From Takashimella koratensis (lineage: Eukaryota > Basidiomycota > Tremellomycetes > Trichosporonales > Tetragoniomycetaceae), in contig BCKT01000011.1 of the NCBI GenBank assembly GCA_003116875.1, positions 1-64,000 on the forward strand: a DNA stretch of 64,000 nt. Direction: 5' to 3'. Under the pieces are notes generated by a model. That model had not been told where the DNA came from. It made no database searches and saw nothing but the letters and a program-made list of their open reading frames with translations. Below are positions 54,701 to 64,000 of the stretch, piece after piece. A program made the translations under genes and the position numbers. The stretch's first letter is position 1. Each line of letters begins with the position of its first letter.

Positions 54701-56713
54701 GAGCTTCGGCACAGGTCGTACTCCATGAACTTCCGTTGAGCGAGTACAAGCGAGCCATTTACCTCGTCGACTTGTCCAAGGTAAGTCTCAACCTCATCCC
54801 GTCTTCTTTCTTCACTCTATTGGTCTCCGCAGTCCATTACAACCTATGATATACATCCTTCTGGACTTTGTACATCTACTGATACCCAACATTAGACCGT
54901 ATCTGTGGCTATCACGCAATACGCAACCACTGTGCAAGCGCTGTATATGAACGAGATCAGTCCCGCCAAGGCGTCGACCCCGACTAGCGAGGTTCCCCCT
55001 CCTGTCCTTGGTGGCAAAGCCAGCGCGTGGTTGGCCAAGGGTAAACAAGCTGTCAAATCGTTGGAGAAGAAGAAAATCGACGGTGTAGCAATCCCTCCAG
55101 CTGCATGCGTAAAGATCACCGATATGGGCGCTGCCAGAGCTTCAATCGATGATTTGGCCTTTGCGATGGAAGCAGAAGAGACGGCACGGATCATCTCGTC
55201 CCATAAACTCGGCTCGGGCGGGTCGTCGTCAATCAGCGCCGCAAGCAAAGAGACAGCCAGATCGGTGTTCAATATTACCGTGTTGAGAGGAGAGGGGTTG
55301 TTGAGCAAGAATCAGAGTAAACCCGCAGACGGGTTTGTGGTGATAACGGATCGAGAGACGGGGGAGAGGTTGATCAAGTCGCGTACGGTCCTGGGTGCCG
55401 AAGACCCCAAGTGGTGAGTGAGGCAACGGTGATGTGACAGCATGGTCGTGGGCTCCTGACTACCTGTGCTGATTTGCTAACTCTGCACAGGGAAGAAACC
55501 TTTGAAGTCTCTGTCGGGCTCACCAAATCCCTCGAGCTGGTCTGTTTTGATCGCCAGTTAGTCGGGAAGCACGAACCCATTGGTACCGCTTCTATCCGCC
55601 TCGACCCTCGCAAGTTCACCGACCACCCAATCCGTGACGTCTTGATCCCACTCTCTCCTCGTGGTCTCGTCCACTTACGTATCTCACTCATTGGCGGTGG
55701 GAAAGACAGACACGACGTTGCTTTCCATCTCGAATCGGCCCGTAGAGCTCTCGAGCGTGCAGAAGCAGATATGACCAGGGAACTCGTGGATCGTATTGGA
55801 GATTTTGCCAAGAATCAACTCTGCGTTTCGAATTTGAATACGATTACCAAACCGCTTAGGGATAAGAAGAGGCCAAGGGCGACGTTGACTGAGGAAGAGG
55901 TGGAGAATGGACTCATGCCGCTGTTCGAGTACCTCAATGAGAGTGTGAGTGGTTTAGGATACGACGACAGAGGGATAGATGACTTACCTCCACCCAATCC
56001 CCAACCAATCCCAATGCTATGCTGACCTCCCCCTTTTACCCAGTTCTCCGTCTTCTCCGTCACGCTCCCGCACGACGCTCGGCTCAGTGTTATGCTCGCG
56101 ATCTGGCGTCGACTCATCGACATCTTGATCTCCCTCCTTGTTCCTCCTCTCTCCGACAAACCCTCGTCGACCTCACCTCTCCCCCCTGCCGAGGTCGACT
56201 TGATCTACAAATGGGTCCAACTCCTCAAGACCTTCTTCAACGCTTCCGAGGGTGGAGTCGAGCACGGGGTACCCATGTCGGCGCTCCAGAGCGGCGGGTA
56301 TAGGGATATCATCATGTTGGGGCAATACCTTGACCTGCCTACTTCAGCGCTCAGGGACCGTGCACAGGCTGCGGTCAAAGCGGTGGCTGCAGCGCCTCCG
56401 GGGAGGATGACACCGCCCATCACGGGGAGATTGACACCTGATGGAGGAGCGCCACCGAGCCCGACCTCCGGGATGAGGCAGATGTCCTTCAGCGGCGGAG
56501 CCAGGAGCAGGGTCGATGAGGATAATGAACGTATGGCAGAGGTTCTCCTCAGGATCGCGAGAATGAGGTGAGTGTAGTGTATTACATGCGAAAGGAAGAG
56601 GACAAAGAGCTGATATAGGTTTTCGTTACAGACCCGACCTGGCCGACTTCCTCCAAGGTCAAATGGCGACCCTTGTTCGCGCAAAGGTCGACAAACAAGG
56701 CGGGATCGTCTGA
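51762..56713 (+). CDS. Munc13-like (MUN/C2 domain) exocytosis factor
   Basis: Fungal homologue of UNC-13/Munc13, a factor that primes SNAREs for vesicle fusion, probably at sites of polarised growth and septation as for fission yeast Ync13. The start at 51762 (caccATG, MSARSQYSSSPSSHSHY) opens a disordered Ser/Pro-rich region of about 140 residues; LPKEFLMEFWGVLAAEDGD then begins the folded part. In order: the MUN-type helical region with YFSVTERAQSEKDRDLVF and SVIDLFEFIRASAQVVLHEL (MHD1 region); a C2 domain with SVFNITVLRGEGLLSKN and DPKWEETFEVSV; then the MHD2 region with IGDFAKNQLCVSNLNTI, YKWVQLLKTFFNASEGGV and a C-terminal AEVLLRIARMRPDLADFLQ. The intron at about 52695-52760 must be spliced for the frame to hold. 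About ten introns; roughly 1,400 residues; the stop is at 56711-56713. Confidence 0.88.
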
Positions 56714-57240
56714 TCCCAGTCTGGCTCGTGACCATGTTCAAACGCATCAGATATAGGGGAACGAAGCAACTTGGAGAACGAAAACGAAATCGAAAACGGA
56801 AAACATAAAAAACAAGAAAAAACTGAAATGGCTTCTGGCAAAGTCGTGAGGCATCGATCTTTATCAACGGCAGAGCTTATCAACGGCAGAGCTGAAGGAA
56901 TTGAGGAATCGCGGAGTTTGTAAATATATTGAGCTATGGAGTGATCGGGCTATCGTGTGTATCTTGATTCTTATATTAGTACATACATGAACGTGGTGAG
57001 CGCTGTGGTCGGCTTTGCGGCGGGCGTTGCGGTGGGCGTTGTGACCGGTTAGTAGGAGTTGAGTATAACTTTGATCATCTATCTATCTGGTGTTTATGCG
57101 ACTCGAATATCGACTTGAATAAGACTGCCTATAGGTTTTAGGTTCTATTCTGCGTGCAAAGCGATACATATCTGTTCAAGGGTTGGTTCTAAGAACGGGA
57201 AAGAACGGGAAATCATAGGAAGATACAAACCAGACAACGA
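56714..57240. other. Convergent intergenic region, 0.53 kb, with tandem repeat
   Basis: Two tandem copies of ttatcaacggcagagc at 56861-56892 and short gaacgggaaa repeats near 57190-57210. No gene seen. Confidence 0.5.
56861..56892. repeat. 16-bp tandem duplication
   Basis: Two exact copies of ttatcaacggcagagc just 3' of the Munc13-like gene. Confidence 0.85.
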
Positions 57241-59929
57241 TCAAGCACGCGACGAACAGCACGAGCCCGTCTTGTTGACGCCGTTGGGAACACCATTGGC
57301 GACTCCGTTGACACCATTGGCGTGCCCGTTCGCGTGCCCGTTCACCCCGTTGACCGGGTACCCATTCGTAAACGCCTCGTTGGCATTCCTCGACTTTTTA
57401 TCCGCGCTACTCGGTACGTCCAAGCCCGGATTCCGATCAAAGAACCCCGAAGGCTTCAAATGTACTCTCAAGATCTCCACCGGCATAATTGGCCAATCCT
57501 CTGGTCTTGAGATATGTGTTACCCCGAAACAAGGCCAAACCACGATATCCTCCCCATCTACTTCATCCCCTCTATTCACCCATTTCTGAATCCCAAAATC
57601 TTCTCCACCAGGGTTCTGGTTGATGTGTACCTCGGAAGGGAAGATTTCTTCGTCGTGGAATTTCGTGACGAACATGTTATGACGAGCAAAAGGGGCGCGA
57701 TTCCATACCACCGACCCGGGTTTAGCGAGGAGAAGTGGCATGTCTTTAGAGACGATCTTGTAGGCAATATTCCCACCGGAAGAATAGTGTTGTTTGGAAG
57801 GGTTCTCGATAGCCCAGCATCGGGCTTTAGAAGGGTCCGCGTCAGAGACTTGGGAAGAAGTCGTGAAAACCTTCTTGACCGTCTTGAAACCGTTGCCGTA
57901 GAAATTGGAGTCGGAGCCAACTGGAGCGTCGTCGGGAACTGAATCGATCTCGACGACTCGGTTACGAAGGCCGTCGATCATTGGGTCGACGCGGAGTGAG
58001 AAGAGCTAAGCCGGAAATCAGTCTAATATCCTTTATAGATCAGACGAAGAGTTCGAACGTGAATGGTGGGAGCTTACTCACATGCTGGTGGTGTTGAGCC
58101 GCAATACAGGGCGCTACCTCGACCTCGTGGGCCGGGTCACGCGGTTCGTTAGGCGCCAACGCGTAGGCATTAACAATTCCCGTCGCCTTGACCTCGAGCT
58201 CGACGGATCCGTCGAGCGCAAAGTTGAAGTAAAACCCGTACTGCATGGATCAGTGAGCGGCTCTACCATGGTGTCGAAAACTAGGAGCCAGTCTCTGACA
58301 CTCACTTCGTAATTGGCCACAGTGCAGATGGACGAAATGACGAGTTTGCGATTCCGAGCGACATGGGCTTTGTTATCACGAAAGTCGGTGTGCTTGTGGA
58401 GGATCCCAGCGTCTTCCTCGCTACAATCGTGTCAGCTGTATTCCGATATAGTATACCATGATCTCAGCTGACTCACTGGATACAGATCGCACTCTTGATG
58501 GTCTCAACTCCACCAGCGCGAGTGACAAAGTCCGCATCGAGGTACGTGATCGACCCTAGGCAGTCACACCCTAGGGCTAGGCTATTTGCCAACGCGCCAA
58601 TCCCGTACTCTCCAGTATCGAACGCGTGCTTGCGGTGGTGCGGGAAGATCGTCTTGGCGTAAGGTACGACCATCTCCGCGACCGACATTCTATAAAACAA
58701 CGGTCTAGTCCCCTTGGCCCCGTCCTCGCAGGTGATATTGGACAATACCAAGCCTTCGCGATAGGTGAAACCGATGTGGAATCGCCAGTTTTGCCAACTG
58801 ATAACCCGCCCAGCGAGGGAGTAACTCACACCTTCCGGTTGGATGACGTGCAAAGGTTTGAGAGAGTCGCGGAGTTTGAAGTTGGGCTCGTCGAGGGCGA
58901 TTTGTTCCGGAAGGTAGTTGTGAGGAGTGGAGGGTGGGGGGAAACGAGCACGAGGAGGCTGCGCGGCGTGGGCGGTCGAAGAGGAAGGGAAGGGACCAGA
59001 GGTGTTCTGGTGAGGGTAGTCGATGACGAGGACTTCGCCCGTGTGCGAGTCTAGTTAGAAGTAGTTAGCAAGAGAGGATTCAAAGGTACAGCAATGACCA
59101 TGATACACTGTCAAGGGGAGCGACCTACCGATGACAGGGATAAAGTCGCACGGGTGGGCGTAGAGGTTATCTCCGGGTCGAGCACGGTTGAAGATGAAAC
59201 ACTGCTGAAGACGACGACCAGGGAACCTCTCGTCGATACCGATACACCACCCGTCGACGGCAATGTTGGCGACGTCGACACCGATGGCGTCGCAGGCTTC
59301 TTTGACAAGGGGGTTGCGCTTGCAAATGTCCTCGGACCAAAGTAGTTCCTAGTCCTCGTTAGCGAATTGGCGAAGAGAGGAAGGGATATAAGTATAATTC
59401 ATATTGCGGTGGGAATATGGAAAGAAACATCCAACTCACCTCGGTCTGGAGGGAGGGCTGGATGACACCTTCGAGAGCAGTCCATGAGGTGACGATCGCA
59501 GTGTCGATGAACGCTTCGTCTTTGAGATTTGAAGGAAGGTCGACGACGGCTTCAAAGCTCTGAGAAGTGACTGGGCAGATCATGTGAATCTGCGAGAACT
59601 ATCAGTGAAATGTCTTGTATCCTGCGTATCAAGAGACTCACGTCTGCCTGGCGTCTGATCTTCTCAGATGACGCTGAGACGGAGGCGAGCTCTTTGGCCG
59701 AGAAGAGACCAGTCCATCGAAGGACAGAGTACTTGGGTGGTTCGCGAAGACTGATACTGTTGAACAATGGACGCTCGACTGGTTTGGCGCATGTAAACGA
59801 TCCCTTGGAGAGGAAAGATCGGACCGCAGCGACCGAAGAGCGGATCTCGATCGAGGTGAGTGGGTCGAGAGGGTGGGCATGGGAGGAGGCGTGTGGGTCA
59901 TGAGAGGGGACAGACGTGGCTTGAACCAT
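57241..59929 (-). CDS. Copper amine oxidase
   Basis: Copper/TPQ amine oxidase that oxidises primary amines to aldehydes with release of ammonia and H2O2, letting the yeast use amines as nitrogen source. The residues needed are present: the catalytic Asp in [20 protein letters not shown]; the Tyr that becomes topaquinone in TVANYEYGFYFN; copper-binding His in [15 protein letters not shown] and the third His in [19 protein letters not shown]. The start is at 59929 ([15 protein letters not shown]); an in-frame ATG at about 60007 adds a hydrophobic stretch. About nine introns; about 730 residues. The C-terminal tail after the enzyme core has NG-rich repeats ([13 protein letters not shown]) and ends [10 protein letters not shown], with a double Cys and no clear PTS1 signal; fungal relatives are often peroxisomal. 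Confidence 0.92.
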
Positions 59930-61579
59930 GATGGGCAGAATGGTAAAGAGGCAAAGAGGTCGAAAGAGATGTGGGAAGTACGGAAGAGGCTCAGTCCAAG
60001 GTTCCAATAAGTAGTCTGCGAGATCACAACCTAGCCATTGCGCGTCAGCAACGTTAGCAACGTTCGTAGCCAGCTATCGGAAGCCAAGCGGGTACCGTCG
60101 TCACCGCGTTTCAACTCAACCTCTATGCCATGACTCTGGGTAAAGTCGGTACTCCCGATCACAGCGTTAGCGCGGACCGGATGAACATCCGCCCGGGTGC
60201 TTCGTCACTTCCTGGTCAGCGAGGAAGAATAGCAAGGTAGGATAAAGTCTGATAAGGCTGGTATCGAAGAGGCAGATTTTGCGATCGGTGTTGGATTGGA
60301 TGGAGACTGGGTTAGGATCAACTGAATGTTGTCGGCTGGATCATCTGGTAGCCGAAGTCCCTGGGCAGGAAAAACTCTGGATATAACCCCAGAGTTTATC
60401 CAGGCCCTTGAGAATGTTGACGGGCCTACTGGTAGCCTTGACCTTGTTCCGTAGGCGCACGCAGAGTTAGGCGTGCCCGGAGACCTAAATGCCCAATCCG
60501 TTCAATTCGGCGTGTCAAGCTGCCGACTCCGATCTTGGATGCCGTTGGAAGCGGGCAGCACGAGGTCTGGTGCCTTTGCTTCACGGCGCCCGAGCAGCCA
60601 CCTATCCTGTCCCGAACAATACCGATCTTCCCCCTCGATGAGTCTTCTGGCCTCGAAAATCGAACCCCAGCCTGGGCCCGTATGGCCAGGAAGCGGGTAC
60701 GGTGATGCGTTTTCGATCTTGTCATCACCCCCTCCCCTGATCTGCTGATGAGCTCACCGCTACCCCTTGCACCCCCCGGTGTCCTGCAAAGGGCGGACGA
60801 TGAGTGGCTGGGGTTCCCCCTGCTCACACGACTCTGCTTGTTTTGGGCGTTCGCGACGTCCCTTAACCGTATTCAAAAACCCCGAGTCCTCTCTGTGTTT
60901 GCGCGGAAGAGAATAATGAACCCCCCGGCTGCCTTTTTGGGACGGAGGGGCATGGCGTGCTATGTCGCGGTCATGGCGAGAGGGCCACATGCCCGGGTCG
61001 GGTGGACGAAAAGAAAAAAAAAAACCCCCAGGGATACGGTGCCATCCAGGGCTACCGCAGGAATAGGGCTACAACCAAGTTTGAATGCAGACTTGATGTC
61101 TCTGCCGACCCGCCTTGGCAAGTTGGGGTCACTGCATTATCTCTGGCTTACTCTTTCTTCCTCTGCCGATACGCCTATCGTTCACCCCTGTTGATGAGGT
61201 CAAGAGGGCCCAAGCTCCTCAAATCACACCATAGACCTTGTTATCGGCTCATGTACACCGTGCAGAGAATCTGGAATACACCTAAAACGTCACAACACGC
61301 AAGTCTGTCGCTATCTCTCTACACCTTCATTTTTTCGTCCTCCCCCATCGTCGCACAACCCAGCGCTGGTCTGCAGTTTCGGATACGCATACGGATACGC
61401 TTACCTGCGGCGAAAGATTTAGACAGTTAGAAGTACTAAAGTACTCCTTTCACCTCGATCTAGACGATCCTCGACTCTCAAACCCCCCCCCCCCCCGATA
61501 CTCGTATCACTTCGTACCCTCTCGTGGGAACCGGATCAAATAATCAAGTCAAAGGATACCTAGATCAAACCTACTGAGA
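59930..61579. other. Divergent intergenic region, 1.65 kb, poly-A and poly-C runs
   Basis: Between the divergent amine oxidase and amino acid transporter genes. A run of about 11 A at 61014-61024 and 14 C at 61483-61496 (about 85 bp before the transporter start). The frames at 60748-61194 and 60957-61430 lack motifs. No gene supported. Confidence 0.45.
61483..61496. repeat. Poly-C run (14)
   Basis: Fourteen C in the probable leader or core promoter of the amino acid transporter. Confidence 0.9.
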
Positions 61580-63376
61580 ATGGTCGCCAAAGTCAACCTC
61601 ACCCACACGGCTAGCGACGAGGAGGATGCGTTGAAGAAGGAGCAGCAGGTCGAGTTGGGCCACCACGAGAGCAGTGTCTTTGACGCCCTCGCTGCCGAAG
61701 AAGCCGATCACGACATCAAGTATCGCACGTTGTCCTGGCAAAAGGCCACCCTCCTTTTATTCGGCGAATACGTTTGTCTCGCCATCCTTGCGCTTCCTTG
61801 GTCCTTCAGCGTCCTCGGCTGGGTCTGCGGTTGCTTCGTCCTCATCATCTCGGGTCTCATCGCTTGGTGTGAGTAAAGATCTCATCCCGTAAACACACTA
61901 GTCGCTGAATAATTCGGCAGACACTTCGTACACGCTTTGGCAATGGTGCATGAAACACCCCGAGGCTCGGGACATCTGCGATATTGCGGCGACCTTGTTC
62001 CCGAAATTCCCTCGTCTCGCATACGAAATCACTGCGATCATGCTGCTTTTGAACAACATTTTCCTCATCGGCTTCCACGTGTTCACTGGGGCAAAGAGTG
62101 AGTCGATTGTGCTTCTTTGTTGACATCGTGAGGGGCCTTGCTGACCCCTTGGCAGTCTTCAACACCCTCAGTGACGGCGGCGCTTGCACCGTCATCTTCC
62201 AGGCTGTGTCCGCCATCCTCGGTGGTGAGTGTCTGTCTCATCTTTCCTTGCCTCCGCTTCGCCGACTTGTCCTAAGCTGACATAGTCCAGCGGTCGTATC
62301 CCTCCCTCGCACGCTCAAGCACGTCTCGATGATGTCCGTCGTCTCTGCCATCTGCATGGGTATCGCCATCCTCCTCTCTCTCATTTACAGCGGGATTGAG
62401 ACCGCCCCGCTCTACGGCTACGGCGGCAACTACCCCACCCTCGGCCCCGTTGCCACCTCGGCCGGCCTGCCGTCCCCCGCTCCGGGATTCATCAACGGCA
62501 TGAACGCTGTGCTCAAGTACGTGACAAGCTTCGAGTCCTCATCATCCTGATCTTCAGCATCTACGTTTCTCCTATCATCAATCATGCTGACCTTTTTTTA
62601 GCATCACGTTCCTTTGGATCGGTCAGATCCTCTACCCCTCGTTCATCGCTGAGATGCGCGAGCCCAAGGACTTCCCCAAGGCTCTTGCGGCCTTGACCGC
62701 GCTTGAGATGGTCCTCTTCCTCGTCGTCTCCGTTGTCGGCTACCGCTACCTCGGCCAGTACGCCACAGCCCCGATGATCGGTTCGTTCTCTGAACCCTGG
62801 GCACGCAAGTCTGCCTTTGCCTTTGTCCTCGTTCCGACTGTCGTCATTGGTGCGATCTACTCGCACGTCGCGACCAAGTCGGTCTTCAACCGCATCCTTG
62901 GCAAGTCCCGTCACGCCCACTCCCACAGTGTCGTCGGCTGGGGAGTCTGGACCGCTATCGTCGCTGTCATCTGGGCGATCGCCTTTGTCCTCGGAAAGTA
63001 AGTGCACCTCCTATCGTGTATGTGAGCCTGAACTGACAAACCCCAGCGTCATCCCGTCCATGGGCGACTTCCTGAGTATCATGTCGGCCGCGTTCGACTC
63101 GTTCTTCGGCTTCATCTTCTGGGCCGTTGCCTACTTTGCCCTGAACCGAACCAGGCTGTTCTCCGGTCTTCGTCAGACCTCATTGACCATTCTCAACATT
63201 GTCCTCTTTGGCCTTGGTCTCTTCGTCCTCGGCCCGGGACTGTACGCAGCGGTTTCCGCCATCATCGACGACTAGTGAGTTACATCTCGCCTTGTGCACG
63301 GATCATCTGCTGATACACCGCTTCTAGCTCCGGTGCCGTGCGCAAGCCCTTCAGCTGCGTCTCCAACTCCCTCTAA
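61580..63376 (+). CDS. AAAP-family amino acid transporter
   Basis: Amino acid/H+ symporter of the AAAP (Aa_trans) family with about eleven helices, in the plasma or vacuolar membrane. The start at 61580 (MVAKVNLTHTASDEEDAL) opens a charged cytosolic tail of about 50 residues; helix 1 includes LLFGEYVCLAILALPWSFSV, the family's G-E-x-x-x-x-x-x-L-P-W pattern. Later marks are ITAIMLLLNNIFLIGFHVFTG, VSLPRTLKHVSMMSVVSAIC, FLWIGQILYPSFIAEMREPK and FSIMSAAFDSFFGFIF-like helix pairs. Six short introns; the last splits the Tyr codon after IIDD, and the final exon gives SGAVRKPFSCVSNSL, with the stop at 63374-63376. About 460 residues. Fungal relatives transport neutral amino acids. Confidence 0.88.
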
Positions 63377-63542
63377 ATCACTCCACTCGTCCCGGTCCAC
63401 GCCTTGTCTTCTTCAAACCAACTTAATCGCTTCTCGCATCTCTGTTCATAACAAGTATATCTATACCATCGTAGTAGCTATCAGTCTGTCATTTCAACAT
63501 GTCTTCAAGAGACAAAACAACGGAAAGCATTAAATCTTTTCC

Positions 63543-64000
63543 TTAGACAACGTCCTGTTCCCTCAAACCAACATGCACCATCTCGTTTGGCTTCTTCATG
63601 CCGTTGTCGACAGAGTTGGAGGATGAGTTGGAGCCGTCGATCACTTTGACTCCGTCCACGATCTTAACTCCGCTGGGTTCGCCAGCCTCGGTCGGAGTTG
63701 CCAGGTCAAAGTCGAGGTAATCGCGAGTCCGTGGGCCTGTGAAGAAAGTGCGACCACCGTATTTGGGAAAGAAATAGTACACGGTCGCGAACATCCAAAC
63801 CGCCCCAAGCACGAGGCAGGCGTAGTTCATGGAGCTGGCGTCGGGAGCAGGCTCTGCGGGGCTGGTTCGTCGTCAGCTTCACGTGTCTCAGCACAAAGCG
63901 TGAACAGCACATACAAGCAGAAGATAACCGAGGCGAAAGCCATGAAGACGAGCGCGATGATCGCGTTGGGCTTGCTGAAACGGCCGAGGTACCACGGACC
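63543..64000 (-). CDS. APC-family amino acid/GABA permease, C-terminal part
   Basis: C-terminal end of an amino acid-polyamine-organocation permease; the rest lies beyond the window. Joined across one intron (63865-63916 region) it reads GPWYLGRFSKPNAIIALVFM, the LGRxSKPxAIIA pattern before helix 11 in GABA/choline-type permeases, then SSMNYACLVLGAVWMFATVY (helix 12), YYFFPKYGGRTFFTGPRTRD and a soluble tail of about 60 residues ending HVGLREQDVV. The stop is at 63543-63545. Substrate uncertain. It converges on the AAAP transporter. Confidence 0.82.

Noticed and set aside
60645..60715. tRNA-like B-box (GGGTTCGAT on minus strand)
   Set aside because: The T-stem does not pair and no cloverleaf can be drawn.

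Overview
The window looks like the left end of a chromosome from a basidiomycete yeast. It opens with about three and a half units of a C5TAA/TTAGGGGG-type telomere repeat. Genes are dense and mostly broken by short introns (about 40-70 nt) with GTRAGT donors and CTRAY branch sites lying only a few bases before the acceptor AG. Telomere type, intron style, GC-rich third codon positions and gene content fit Tremellomycetes, probably Trichosporonales (Trichosporon, Cutaneotrichosporon, Apiotrichum, Vanrija). The species is inference. I saw no rRNA, tRNA, transposon, LTR or CRISPR array.

Bases 1-28,400 are a subtelomeric nutrient-use island. In order: a Dal5-type MFS transporter cut off at its 5' end by the telomere; a class III aminotransferase; a sugar transporter converging on a secreted GH106-like rhamnosidase; an alpha-glucoside-type transporter; an epoxide hydrolase; a 2,2-dialkylglycine decarboxylase converging on a Zn2Cys6 regulator; a secreted purple acid phosphatase; a second Zn2Cys6 regulator; a HAD phosphatase; and an RTA1-like membrane protein. 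These genes suggest import and breakdown of unusual amino acids, plant glycosides and organic phosphate.

Bases 29,457-42,830 hold a trypsin-like (PA clan) protein divergent from a PhyH-type dioxygenase, a MATE exporter, a long repetitive secreted Gly/Ser/Ala/Thr protein with a Kex2 site and an ATG-free leader, a GDP-fucose O-fucosyltransferase-like type II membrane protein, and a low-complexity hypothetical protein.

Bases 43,094-64,000 are more housekeeping in character: a YyaL/SPATA20-like thioredoxin-domain protein, a possible 65-residue protein, a D-2-hydroxyacid dehydrogenase, a pirin, a Munc13-like exocytosis factor, a copper amine oxidase, an AAAP amino acid transporter and the 3' end of an APC permease that runs off the window.

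The points most worth following are the telomere-broken transporter, the decarboxylase with its neighbouring regulator and in-frame run of 14 C, the repetitive Kex2-processed protein with its 400-nt ATG-free CAA-rich leader, the dense CGCCGAG cluster upstream of the RTA1 gene, and the very compact branch-site/acceptor module of the introns.
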